A stretch of 46,359 nt of DNA. It comes from Thermoplasmata archaeon (GTDB lineage Archaea > Thermoplasmatota > E2 > DHVEG-1). The notes beneath the pieces were generated by a model. The model was given only the letters and a program-made list of their open reading frames with translations. It made no database searches and was not told the origin of the DNA. Made by a program: the position numbers and the translations under genes. Positions 32,522 through 42,023 of this stretch are shown here, in pieces. Positions within the stretch are counted from its first letter, which is position 1, and each line of letters opens with the position of its first letter. The stretch covers positions 1-46,359 of the forward strand of contig JADBLO010000117.1 in the NCBI GenBank assembly GCA_014894395.1. The letters are read 5' to 3'.

Positions 32522-35307
32522 CTGAATCACTAAAATATAAAAAGAAATTGATTGAAGTTGCTATGCCTTTAAATATAATATCAAAGGCTGCTTCTGAAGA
32601 AAAAACTATACGGCAAGGACATCCATCAACTCTGCATATCTGGTGGTCCAGAAAACCGTTATCTTCATCAAAAGCAGTAATTCTTGCATCTCTTATAGAC
32701 GACCCTTCTACCAACACAAAGCTAAACGAGAAAGAAATCAAAAATGAGAGGAAAAATTTATTTAAGTATATAGAAGAAGTAACTAAATGGGATGCTCATT
32801 ATAAGAATTCTCCTAAAATTCGAAATCTCTCAGAACAGATTTTTAAAAAATTTTGTAATAATGTTGTTATAGTCGACCCTTTTTGCGGTGGCGGCAGTAT
32901 TCCTTTAGCTGCCCAAATGTTGGGTTTAAATGCTAAGGGATTAGATGTTAATCCCGTTGCTGCCCTTATAAGTAAAGCATTGGTCGAATTTCCTGCTGAA
33001 CTATATGGATGCCCTTCGCTAACGGTAACAGATTCAGGATTAGGAAAACAGTGGGATTCGCTAAATGGTTTTTTAATTGATTTGAAATACTGGGCACAAA
33101 AGATTGAACAAAAAACAAAAAATGAGATTTCTTTTTTATATCCAGTTATTAATGGCGAATCCCCAATAGCATATATTTGGACGAGGGCTATTAAGTGTCC
33201 AAATCCTGCTTGCCAGAAAGAAACACCCCTTTTGAATTCAAAAATCCTAAGTAAAAAAAATTCAAAAGCAATAAAATTAATTACCACAAGTGATAGTTTC
33301 ACTGCAGAAGTTGTAGATTTGTCTCAAATTGACTCAACTGATGGGACTATCGGAAGAAACGGAGCTACTTGCATACATTGTCAGTCACACATTGACTTAA
33401 AATATATTCGGAAGTATGCTTTAAGTAATGGATTCGGAGTGAAAGCATTAGCAATGGTTACAGCTGGTAAAAGAACTAAAAATTATAGGACTGTAAAAGA
33501 GGACAAATTAATTAATATCGACCGAGAGAAAATAGATTGGATGCCTGATTTTGAATTACCAATACTAAATAAAAGAGATTTTAAAACACCTAATTATGGT
33601 CTAAAGAAATATTCAGATTTATTTACAAACCGCCAACTATTTACTTTAGTAAAACTCGCTGAAAATATAAGAGAAATGCACAAGGAAATTTTAGTTTTCG
33701 CTCAGAAGAAAATTGAGCATAATCCCGATATTAAAGAAATAATTAATGCAGAATTATACTCAAAATTAATTTGTACGTATTTAGCTCTTGCATTTGATAA
33801 AGTTTTAGACTACAATTCTTCATTATGTTCCTGGAACATCCAAAGAGATGGCATAAGAAACACCTTCGGTAAACAAGCTTTACCGATGATTTGGACTTTT
33901 GCAGAAACATATCCATTCAATGGTTCTACAGGCGATTGGCTTGGGGCTGTTAATTGGATATCTAAAGTTTTAAGAAATTTGCCAATAACCCCAAAAGGTT
34001 GTATCCAAAATCTCGATTCTTCGGTAACTTTAGGGGATAATTCAGAAATTATTGTCTCAACAGACCCCCCTTATTATGATAATATATGCTATGGAGATTT
34101 GTCCGATTTTTTTTATATTTGGCTTAGACGAATATTGGGACCTCTTTATCCTGATTTATTTGGGACACTTCTTACTCCTAAAAATGAAGAAATCACAGCC
34201 ATGAGTTACAGATTTAATGGAGATAAACAAAAGGCAAGAGAAAATTTCACTATAAAACTTGAAAAGTCATTTAAAATAATAAAGGAACAATTATCAAATG
34301 ATTATCCTATGACAATATATTATGCGTTTAAACAGCAGGAAATTCAAGATAATGAAGATTCTGAAATAACAATTTCTTCTACTGGATGGGAATCTATACT
34401 ACAGAGTTTAATAAATGCAGGTTATATTATTTCTGGCACATGGCCAATTAGAACAGAAATGGTAAGTAGACAATTGAGTATTGGTAGCAATGCTTTAACC
34501 TCATCCATACTGATTGTTTGCAGGGTTAGGTCAGAACTTGCTTCATTATCCACAAGAAGAGATTTTATAAAAGAACTAAAAAAAGAGTTTCCTCCAGCCT
34601 TAAAAAATCTGCAAGATGCAGGTATTGCACCTGTTGATATGGCTCAATCTGCTATAGGACCTGGCATGGCCGTTTTTTCCAGTTTTTCAAAGATATTAGA
34701 AGCAGATGGAAATCCAATGACTATTAAAACTGCTTTGCAAATAATTAACCAAGAATTAGATTCCTACTTAGTCGAACAAGAGTCTGAAATGGATTCGTTA
34801 ACCCGATTTTGTATTGCTTGGTTTGAACAATTTGGGTGGAATGAAGGTTCATTCGGAGATGCAAACACACTTGCAACAGCCAAAGGCACAGCAGTTAATG
34901 CTTTAGAACAAGCTGGGATTGTTTTTGCAAAAGCTGGAAAAGTTAGGCTTCTAAAAAGAAATGAATTGCAACAAGAATGGGACCCAATAACTGACAAAAG
35001 ATTAACAGTATGGGAATGCGTTCAGTATCTAATTAGAAAATTAGAAATTGAAGGAGAGGCAGGGGCTGCGAATATCTTAAAAAAAATAGGTGGTCTTTCT
35101 GAACCAGTGAAGGACCTTGCTTACAGATTGTATTCTCTTTGTGAGAAAAAAGGATGGGCAGAAGATGCATTAGCTTACAACTCTTTGATTTCTTCTTGGC
35201 AATCAGTTGCTGATAAAGCACAATTTGCTGCTGGTATAGATGAAGCAACAAAGAAAAGATTAAAAGATAAATCCCAAAGAACTTTAGGCGAACAATGGAG
35301 TGAATAA
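32518..35307 (+). CDS. DUF1156 Zn-ribbon adenine-specific DNA methylase (COG1743-like)
   Basis: A 929-residue modification enzyme. The DUF1156 N-terminus (KKLIEVAMPLNIISKAASEE, then HPSTLHIWWSRKPL) is followed by the SAM site DPFCGGGSIPLAA near 121, two zinc-ribbon halves (CPNPAC at about 226; CIHC at about 286), and the catalytic DPPY motif (TDPPYYDNICYGDLSDF) near 516. Start GTG at 32518 follows GGAGG and overlaps the helicase stop. Very A/T-rich compared with both neighbours. With helicase and DUF499 ATPase it forms a known co-occurring archaeal set thought to be restriction-modification-like. Confidence 0.88.
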   Translation: MTESLKYKKKLIEVAMPLNIISKAASEEKTIRQGHPSTLHIWWSRKPLSSSKAVILASLIDDPSTNTKLNEKEIKNERKNLFKYIEEVTKWDAHYKNSPKIRNLSEQIFKKFCNNVVIVDPFCGGGSIPLAAQMLGLNAKGLDVNPVAALISKALVEFPAELYGCPSLTVTDSGLGKQWDSLNGFLIDLKYWAQKIEQKTKNEISFLYPVINGESPIAYIWTRAIKCPNPACQKETPLLNSKILSKKNSKAIKLITTSDSFTAEVVDLSQIDSTDGTIGRNGATCIHCQSHIDLKYIRKYALSNGFGVKALAMVTAGKRTKNYRTVKEDKLINIDREKIDWMPDFELPILNKRDFKTPNYGLKKYSDLFTNRQLFTLVKLAENIREMHKEILVFAQKKIEHNPDIKEIINAELYSKLICTYLALAFDKVLDYNSSLCSWNIQRDGIRNTFGKQALPMIWTFAETYPFNGSTGDWLGAVNWISKVLRNLPITPKGCIQNLDSSVTLGDNSEIIVSTDPPYYDNICYGDLSDFFYIWLRRILGPLYPDLFGTLLTPKNEEITAMSYRFNGDKQKARENFTIKLEKSFKIIKEQLSNDYPMTIYYAFKQQEIQDNEDSEITISSTGWESILQSLINAGYIISGTWPIRTEMVSRQLSIGSNALTSSILIVCRVRSELASLSTRRDFIKELKKEFPPALKNLQDAGIAPVDMAQSAIGPGMAVFSSFSKILEADGNPMTIKTALQIINQELDSYLVEQESEMDSLTRFCIAWFEQFGWNEGSFGDANTLATAKGTAVNALEQAGIVFAKAGKVRLLKRNELQQEWDPITDKRLTVWECVQYLIRKLEIEGEAGAANILKKIGGLSEPVKDLAYRLYSLCEKKGWAEDALAYNSLISSWQSVADKAQFAAGIDEATKKRLKDKSQRTLGEQWSE

Positions 35308-35309
35308 GT

Positions 35310-38075
35310 ATGTCATTAAAACCTTGGAGGGAAGTAATTATCCCGCATAAAGACGTTAGCAGTGGAAAATACCAACAAGCTGAATTCGCAGCAGACCTGG
35401 CTCAAGTATTATCAGGTAAAGCAGAGCCAGAATACCAGGATGCGAGCGAATTCTTCAGCAGAACCTATTTGACCGAAGGGATGAAGCTTTTACTTGCCTC
35501 TGCTCTACGCAGAGCCTGTAACATCAATGGTGAGCCTGTCATTCAGCTGAAAACCGCATTTGGTGGTGGAAAAACACATACGATGCTTGCAATCTATCAT
35601 CTATTTAATGATAAAACAATCGCTAACCATGATGTCGTGAAATCGGTTCTAAAATTCACAGGTATTAAAGAAATCCCTGAAGTAAAAATAGCTGTGCTTG
35701 TCGGGACCGCTATCGACCCTGCAAAACCAAGAACAATCCCTGGTTTTAAACATAAAATCAACACCCTTTGGGGATACATGGCGTATCAACTCGGTAAAGA
35801 AGACGCCTATGAATTGGTAAAAGAAGCAGACCAAAGAAGCGTCGCACCAGGTGGAGACACCTTAGTAGAACTCTTTGACACCTATGGTCCCTGTATCATT
35901 CTCATTGACGAATTAGTTGCCTACACACGAAACATCTACAACAAGGAGGGTTTACCCAGCGGGTCGTTTGAATCCATCATGACCTTCACTCAGAACATTA
36001 CAGAAGCAACAAGACGAAGTAAAAACAGCATGGTCATCGCAGCAATACCTGAATCAAACATAGAAATCGGCGGAGAAGGCGGAAAAGCAGCGTTAGAACG
36101 CATAGAAAACACCTTTGGAAGACTCGAAGCAATCTGGGCACCAGTCAAAGCACACGAAAGCTTTGAAATCGTCAGACGAAGACTCTTTGAGCCAGTCGAT
36201 GACGAAAAAGCCAAAGAGAAAGTCTGCCAAGCCTTCAGCGCATTATACACGAAAAACAGTAATGATTTTCCCAGCGAATGCAAAGAACTATCCTACCTCG
36301 AACGACTACGAGAAGCCTACCCCATCCACCCAGAAGTCTTTGACCGATTATACACAGACTGGTCCACGTTAGAGAGATTCCAACGAACTCGTGGTGTGCT
36401 CCGTCTCATGGCAGCCACCATCCATCAACTCTGGATTCAAGGCGACAAATCACTGATGATAATGCCTGGTCACATACCACTCGATGCACCAAAAGTCCGA
36501 GATGAACTCACACACTACCTCTCAGACGAATGGAACGGCATTGTTGACAACGATGTTGACGGAGAACGCTCAGAAACAAAGAAACTCGATGAAACAAACA
36601 AACGATTCGGTATAAACTCAGCAGCAAGACGGGTCTCACGAACAATCTTCTTTGGCAGTGCACCATCATCAAAAGAACAAAAAAACAGAGGCATCGAAGA
36701 TTTACGAATCATGCTTGGCGTCGTCCAACCCGAAGAACCCATTGCAACCTTCAGAGATGCACTCGCTACGCTCACACAAAAATTAACCTACCTCTATTTC
36801 CAAAATAACAGGTATTGGTATGATTCACATCCCAACCTACGAAAAACCGTTGAAGACCGAGCGACAAAACTTGATGAGGAAGAAGTATTCGCAGAGATAA
36901 ACAAACGACTCCACACAATTCGAGAGAAAGGGGATTTCGCAGGCATCCACATCTCAGCAGAAAGCGAAGATATTCCCGATGAGGGTGAAGTTCGACTTGT
37001 TATTATATCACCAAAACAGCCCTACAGAAAAGATACAAAACTATCAGAAGCAAACTTCAAAGCAAAAGAAATCCTGGATAAACGAGGAAACATCCCACGC
37101 CAAGACAGAAACATGCTCATCTTCCTCGCAGCAGACGCAGAGATAATCACAGTATTAAACAGCGATGTGCGAAGATACCTTGCATGGCAATCAGTCATCG
37201 CAGACCAAGATGCGTTAAACCTCGATGCACACCAACGACGACAAGCAGACGCAAGCGTCTCCACCATGAACCAAACTGTAAGCATACGATTAAACGAGGC
37301 GTACATCTGGCTCCTGGTGCCAACACAAGAAGGAACCAAGCCAATCACCATTGAATCAAAACGAGTAACCAAAGGCGAAGGAAGCTTCATCACCCGAGCC
37401 TCCAAACAAGTCAGAAACGAAGAACTCCTCATAGTCCGATGGTCCCCAGCATTACTCAAAAACGAACTGGACAAATGGCTCTGGAAAGACAAAACACATC
37501 TGGGATTAAAACAACTATGGGAATACTTCGCCTCTTACCCCTATCTCCCACGATTGAAAGACGCATCAGTATTAACCGAATGCATTAAAGAAGGCGTGCG
37601 AAGCAGGGATTTCTTCGCATACGCATCAAGCATTGAAGACACTGGAAAATACCTTGGTCTTGAATTCGGAAACCCTGGAGCATTCATCACAATCGACCCT
37701 GTAAGTGTTTTAGTAAAAAAAGAGATAGCACTAAAACAGATTATTGAAGAAGAAAAACAACTGAAACCAACATCAAGTGCCCCCCTAAAAATCGGTGAAA
37801 AACCTGCAAAAACACCAGAACAAATATTAGAATCAAAGAAATTATTGAAACGGTTTTGTGGTCGAGTCGATTTAGACTCAACAAGAGTATCCAGAGATAT
37901 CGACCAGATTGCCAGCGAAGTCATCCAACATCTCTCCTCGCTTCCTTCGGCAGAGGTGAATATCTCATTAGAAATAACAGCGAATGTTCCCTCAGGGATA
38001 CCAGAAAAAACAGTGAGAATATTATTGGAAAACTGTAAAACATTGAAGTTTAAGTTAAATGATTTTGAAGAATAA
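35310..38075 (+). CDS. DUF499 AAA-type ATPase (COG1483-like)
   Basis: A 921-residue ATPase. The N-terminal family signature LKPWREVIIPHKDV is followed by Walker A FGGGKTHTM near 84-92 and Walker B ILIDELVAYT near 195-204; the rest is helical with a C-terminal region rich in short helices. It follows the methylase by two bases. Codons here prefer A or C in third position, quite unlike the G/T style of the helicase and the A/T style of the methylase, pointing to a mosaic operon. Its role in the system is probably recognition or DNA loading; not established. Confidence 0.87.
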   Translation: MSLKPWREVIIPHKDVSSGKYQQAEFAADLAQVLSGKAEPEYQDASEFFSRTYLTEGMKLLLASALRRACNINGEPVIQLKTAFGGGKTHTMLAIYHLFNDKTIANHDVVKSVLKFTGIKEIPEVKIAVLVGTAIDPAKPRTIPGFKHKINTLWGYMAYQLGKEDAYELVKEADQRSVAPGGDTLVELFDTYGPCIILIDELVAYTRNIYNKEGLPSGSFESIMTFTQNITEATRRSKNSMVIAAIPESNIEIGGEGGKAALERIENTFGRLEAIWAPVKAHESFEIVRRRLFEPVDDEKAKEKVCQAFSALYTKNSNDFPSECKELSYLERLREAYPIHPEVFDRLYTDWSTLERFQRTRGVLRLMAATIHQLWIQGDKSLMIMPGHIPLDAPKVRDELTHYLSDEWNGIVDNDVDGERSETKKLDETNKRFGINSAARRVSRTIFFGSAPSSKEQKNRGIEDLRIMLGVVQPEEPIATFRDALATLTQKLTYLYFQNNRYWYDSHPNLRKTVEDRATKLDEEEVFAEINKRLHTIREKGDFAGIHISAESEDIPDEGEVRLVIISPKQPYRKDTKLSEANFKAKEILDKRGNIPRQDRNMLIFLAADAEIITVLNSDVRRYLAWQSVIADQDALNLDAHQRRQADASVSTMNQTVSIRLNEAYIWLLVPTQEGTKPITIESKRVTKGEGSFITRASKQVRNEELLIVRWSPALLKNELDKWLWKDKTHLGLKQLWEYFASYPYLPRLKDASVLTECIKEGVRSRDFFAYASSIEDTGKYLGLEFGNPGAFITIDPVSVLVKKEIALKQIIEEEKQLKPTSSAPLKIGEKPAKTPEQILESKKLLKRFCGRVDLDSTRVSRDIDQIASEVIQHLSSLPSAEVNISLEITANVPSGIPEKTVRILLENCKTLKFKLNDFEE

Positions 38076-38243
38076 CTACGCATTATTACCGCTGGGTGTG
38101 AAAGCCGATATATTATTATTTTTATAATGTAATTGGGCTATTCATGAACTAAGTTCGGAATGTGGGTAATAAGTTTCATTGTTTTAAATGTTCATTGATT
38201 TCAGAATTTGAGGTTGAAAGTATGAAAAAAGATAAAATAATGT

Positions 38244-38262
38244 AAAACTAAAAAAAAAGTTT
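38244..38262 (-). terminator. T-rich terminator of the CBASS operon
   Basis: A nine-base A run (38250-38258) on the plus strand gives a T run on the minus strand immediately after the effector stop. The plus-strand DUF499 gene converges on this region (38076-38260), which has no other gene. Confidence 0.5.
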
Positions 38263-39439
38263 AGATTATTTCTGAGAGGGTGACTAATGAACCCCTGTCA
38301 ATGTTTTGCTCCCAAAAAACGGCTAATTTTTCGCTGAGTTCTTTATCAGAACTCGAAGTATTCCAATGGAAACAAGGGATTTGATTTGGGTCAAAGGGGC
38401 ATACTGTCCCTTTTTTGGCAGTAAGAATGACTTTCCTATTCAATCCAAAAGCATAACCCATTTCCATAAAACAATTTAACCTTAAACCAGTCATATCTGC
38501 GATGATTATTGAAGATTTATTTATCTCCTTGAAAATTTCAACATTCAGAAACCCTTCTTTGATTTTAGATTTACCCATGTCTTTAATTCCATATCCTTTA
38601 TCTAACACAAAAGGAGTAACTATATTTTTAAAGAAATTTTCTACCGCAGGATATTCTCCACATTCTTCATTTAACAATCTTACAAAAAACACTTGAGGTA
38701 TAACAACCTCTGTTAAAAAATCAGTAAGTTCTTTTGCATATTCTTCTGGTTTGTTTTTCCACTTATCATAGAGAAACATTGTAGATTTTGTTCTTGTTTT
38801 CTCGTTAATATTGGGAATGAACTTTTCAGGATGGGAAAAAAATGATTGAAAAAGATAACTTGCTCCGCCTCGTCCATCTCTGCAACTTGAACCAACCGGT
38901 ATATCAAGAGGTAATATTGTTTTTCCATGTGAAGAGTATAAATAAGACAAATGCTCAACTCCTTCTCCACCGCCAATAATCACAAGAGCGTCTGAAAACG
39001 GTTCTTGTATTTGTCTTCTAATCGCCCCAGAATTCCATCCAAATGGAACAGTATAAACTGTAATAATATTATTTGAACATAATGCATCCCAAATTTTTTG
39101 TTTATCTGGCGGTATTTCTGTTGTTATCTGTTTCAAGGATTTACTGGTTGAAATGACTTTAGCGATATTTTTAGTATCTTTAGAAAAAGAATATGCTTTA
39201 GCATATTCATAAATCTCTTCGAGCACATCCCAATAAAAGATAATTGCAGGTCCACATTTATTTTTCTTATTTGCAACCGCGAATTTATCAACGGTTGTTA
39301 CGAGGTTTACTCCCTCGGATAATAGCATTTTTGTGAGATTTCTCACCAAGGAATGAGCATATTCGATAATCTCTGGATTTCCATCTTTAGAACAACTCCC
39401 AGCGATTTGAATTGCTTTATTTAATAATCTTTTTACCAT
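38261..39439 (-). CDS. CBASS effector: SLOG plus nucleoside-deoxyribosyltransferase/TIR-like
   Basis: A 392-residue protein, last in the minus-strand CBASS operon. A central SLOG-type domain reads SDALVIIGGGEGVEHLSYLY, then GKTILPLDIPVGSSCRDGRG (about 150-200). A C-terminal domain reads IIIADMTGLRLNCFMEMGYA followed by FGLNRKVILT (about 305-340), the pattern of nucleoside 2-deoxyribosyltransferase/TIR-like folds. The SLOG part likely binds the cyclic nucleotide or an NAD-derived ligand and the C-terminal domain likely destroys a nucleotide. ATG 39439 overlaps the OGG-like gene; an earlier in-frame start at 39466 is possible. Confidence 0.7.
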   Translation of the reverse strand: MVKRLLNKAIQIAGSCSKDGNPEIIEYAHSLVRNLTKMLLSEGVNLVTTVDKFAVANKKNKCGPAIIFYWDVLEEIYEYAKAYSFSKDTKNIAKVISTSKSLKQITTEIPPDKQKIWDALCSNNIITVYTVPFGWNSGAIRRQIQEPFSDALVIIGGGEGVEHLSYLYSSHGKTILPLDIPVGSSCRDGRGGASYLFQSFFSHPEKFIPNINEKTRTKSTMFLYDKWKNKPEEYAKELTDFLTEVVIPQVFFVRLLNEECGEYPAVENFFKNIVTPFVLDKGYGIKDMGKSKIKEGFLNVEIFKEINKSSIIIADMTGLRLNCFMEMGYAFGLNRKVILTAKKGTVCPFDPNQIPCFHWNTSSSDKELSEKLAVFWEQNIDRGSLVTLSEII

Positions 39440-40115
39440 AGTCAGTATCATCCACCTGAACGTCATTAGAGTTTGTAAAATTTACTGAAGAAAGAACATC
39501 TAAATAGTCTCGATGGAGATTTGCAAATCTCCAGAAGACAATATCTACAACGGGAATGCTATCACCACTTAACATTGAAACATTTCTACAAAATTCTTGA
39601 ACATCGTCATATCCTTCAGTATCTGCAATTCTCACAAGGTGGCGGTCAGGTTTTGCTATACAAATACCGATATTTTTCGCTAAATGATATGCTGTTACGT
39701 CCCCAATGTATGGAAAAGATTGTAGAGTTTCAATGGGCTTCTCTTTTATTAATTTTTTAAGTTCATCAAAACCAACCTCGTTTATTTTTTGAGCAGATTG
39801 TATTATCGCAGAAATTTTTCTCCCATTATTAAAGATTTTAATCGCATTATGGTAGCATTTTTGTTTATTATCGACAATCATTTGGATAGATTCCCAGTTA
39901 AAAAAACAGAATGCGAGTTTTTCAAATATCTTTCTAATTACTTGTTCTTTCATCCCAGATGATAAAACAACCCAAGCCAACTCCTTTAAAAAATCACTTT
40001 CTTCCAATGAATCAAAATTTACCTTCGACTGCCACGATATCTCAGGTCCATATCCCTCATCACAAACAATTTGTTTAACCAGTAAATATTTTGATGAAAG
40101 ATGCTCATGCATCAT
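39417..40115 (-). CDS. OGG-like HhH-GPD protein of type IV CBASS
   Basis: A 232-residue helical protein with a helix-hairpin-helix and GPD-type loop: LQSFPYIGDVTAYHLAKNIG followed by KPDRHLVRIA. The Asp in KPDRH aligns with the catalytic Asp of OGG1. The Lys of the OGG1 lyase (GTKVAD) aligns with Val here (GDVTAY), so a beta-lyase step is unlikely. OGG-like genes are one of the marker ancillary genes of type IV CBASS; their task is unknown, perhaps releasing a modified base. It overlaps the CD-NTase gene by four bases. Confidence 0.78.
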   Translation of the reverse strand: MMHEHLSSKYLLVKQIVCDEGYGPEISWQSKVNFDSLEESDFLKELAWVVLSSGMKEQVIRKIFEKLAFCFFNWESIQMIVDNKQKCYHNAIKIFNNGRKISAIIQSAQKINEVGFDELKKLIKEKPIETLQSFPYIGDVTAYHLAKNIGICIAKPDRHLVRIADTEGYDDVQEFCRNVSMLSGDSIPVVDIVFWRFANLHRDYLDVLSSVNFTNSNDVQVDDTDYGKKIIK

Positions 40116-41059
40116 TCTTCACCAAGAATCTCGTTCCATTCTTCAGTAGAACGTAATTCATCTGCATTTTTCATTTTTCTTGAGATTCTATCCAACGTAT
40201 AACTAACTCGGATACGTTCAGGTGAATTTTCCTGACCTAAATAGTCATCAACATGTATTGATTGATTTGTTTTATCTTTTATAGGGGATTTGACGACCTC
40301 TCTTGCATGTTCAAAAAAATATCGAAGCATTGCCTTCGATGTCATCGGTTCTGATTCTGGGTATGATTTAAACACCTCTATTGCAATTGATTCAACGTGG
40401 TAACCAGATAATCGTTGGTCCTCCGGAAGTTGCGATATTATACCCTTAACCAGTTTTATAACAGGAACGACTTTTCCATTGCAATTTTGATTAACTTCAG
40501 TGAGTTTTGAAGCAAATTTATCCGGTCTGACCACATTTGACCAACCGCCCTTTCCATCAGATATTTTGAACCCTTCGCTTCGTCGAATCGTAGGTAACAT
40601 TTGTATCTCTTCCCCATCTGAGAATAGGACTGTAACTGCAAGGTCACCTACTCGAACTTCCCTTACATCGGTTAAATTTGCATCATCAATTCTTTTCTTA
40701 ATATAATTCAAAAGTTCCTGGGGAGAATCATCCGCTAAATCAGTTTTATCAATACATACAAAAACATCCACATCGCTTAATCCATCTACATAGGTATGCT
40801 TTTTTACAGAACCACCAAAACGCATATCCACAGTGCCAATTCCTTCTTCTTCAATGACCCCTTGAAGTTCGTCTAAATGTTCGTTTGTGGCTTCAGGATT
40901 TCTATTATATCCTGCTAAACGTTCGTTTATCATTTCATTTACATTCGTTTCATATTGTGCATCCTGCGTTCCTTGATGTGAATCCCGTATAATCTTCTTA
41001 TAATCATCAGGAGTATAACTTCCTCCAAAATGACCTCCACCACTACCTATATTAATCAC
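40112..41059 (-). CDS. CD-NTase (CBASS oligonucleotide cyclase)
   Basis: A 315-residue nucleotidyltransferase of the cGAS/DncV-like superfamily. GGS at 82-84 and D96-V97-D98 (in VDGLSDVDVFV) are the nucleotide and metal motifs, and SDGEEIQMLP (147-156) is the third strand. There Gln153 holds the place where many family members have the third Asp, as seems usual in this subgroup. The C-terminal helical half (KLVKGII, GYHVESIAIEVF) is typical of OAS-like cyclases. It would make a cyclic di- or trinucleotide on infection. It sits fourth from the operon end and overlaps both neighbours. Confidence 0.85.
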   Translation of the reverse strand: MINIGSGGGHFGGSYTPDDYKKIIRDSHQGTQDAQYETNVNEMINERLAGYNRNPEATNEHLDELQGVIEEEGIGTVDMRFGGSVKKHTYVDGLSDVDVFVCIDKTDLADDSPQELLNYIKKRIDDANLTDVREVRVGDLAVTVLFSDGEEIQMLPTIRRSEGFKISDGKGGWSNVVRPDKFASKLTEVNQNCNGKVVPVIKLVKGIISQLPEDQRLSGYHVESIAIEVFKSYPESEPMTSKAMLRYFFEHAREVVKSPIKDKTNQSIHVDDYLGQENSPERIRVSYTLDRISRKMKNADELRSTEEWNEILGEE

Positions 41060-42023
41060 CCCCTTGCTCTCTTAATAATCTGTCATAAGCATTTCTAAAA
41101 AAATCAGCACTCGAGCCAAATACACTAAAGTCTTCATCAGAACAAAGTTTTTCTAATGTGAGTTTTAATTGTCTCAAGTATTTGTAATTACTATCAACAG
41201 TTTTTATCCACATTTCATCAATCTTCTCATCAATTCCATAACATTTCGGACCATAACTATCCAGATACAATGTATTATCGTTAATGAAGATATAACGTAA
41301 CCACGATAGCCCATCAAAAATATCCGCACCAGATAAATAATATAACGGGGTTGTTACTGTATCAAGGCTTCCAAAAATATGTATTGGTATCTCTATATGC
41401 CTTTCAGCCATTGCCATTCTGATTTTTGCGATGCAAATCATTCTACTAAAAACAGATTTACCTAATTCCTTTTCTGTAAATCCTATTATATTAAACGAGC
41501 AAAACGACTCGAGATTCTCAATGATTCTTTCGGGCTGTATCTCTGTCGAATTTTTTGTTTCAGGTTTAATTAGAATTTCTTTTAGGAAATTATTTTTTTC
41601 TTTAAATATCTGGTTTGCTTTTTCCACTTGTTTACTGATAGGTAATCGAATTGAAGGATGGTCATAACTGATAAGAACAGTGGGAATTTTACTTGACCAT
41701 TTCCGAATAACCTTTTGGTAGGTCCTTTTTTTCCATTTTTTATGCTTGGGCTTATACAATCCAATATCTGATATTTCCTGGTCCTTGTTACATTCGTACC
41801 CACCACTATCAAGAAAAATCAAATCAGGAAAAGATATTGGCGGTATATTTGAATGATAAAAATCGTATGCACTGATTAAAAGAGGACCATCAACGATAAT
41901 GCTAATTGTTTCTAATGTTTTTGCCACATCCAAATTAATTTTACTTGAAACCGAAGGTAATAGCATAGGTGTTGTTCCAACTTCTAAGTTATTTAATTTT
42001 AATTTTAATTTTCTACATAACAT
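41052..42023 (-). CDS. TGT-like (queuine tRNA-ribosyltransferase-like) protein of type IV CBASS
   Basis: A 323-residue TIM-barrel protein. FLDSGGYE near residue 70 matches DSGGFQ of tRNA-guanine transglycosylase and GADIFDGLSW near residue 235 matches the GVDMFDC nucleophile Asp. HIFGSLD before it fits the same strand. There is no C-terminal Cys3His zinc site, so it is a divergent, shorter form. In type IV CBASS such proteins accompany QueC- and OGG-like proteins, suggesting base exchange in a nucleotide or nucleic acid. It overlaps QueC-like and CD-NTase genes. Confidence 0.78.
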   Translation of the reverse strand: MLCRKLKLKLNNLEVGTTPMLLPSVSSKINLDVAKTLETISIIVDGPLLISAYDFYHSNIPPISFPDLIFLDSGGYECNKDQEISDIGLYKPKHKKWKKRTYQKVIRKWSSKIPTVLISYDHPSIRLPISKQVEKANQIFKEKNNFLKEILIKPETKNSTEIQPERIIENLESFCSFNIIGFTEKELGKSVFSRMICIAKIRMAMAERHIEIPIHIFGSLDTVTTPLYYLSGADIFDGLSWLRYIFINDNTLYLDSYGPKCYGIDEKIDEMWIKTVDSNYKYLRQLKLTLEKLCSDEDFSVFGSSADFFRNAYDRLLREQGGD

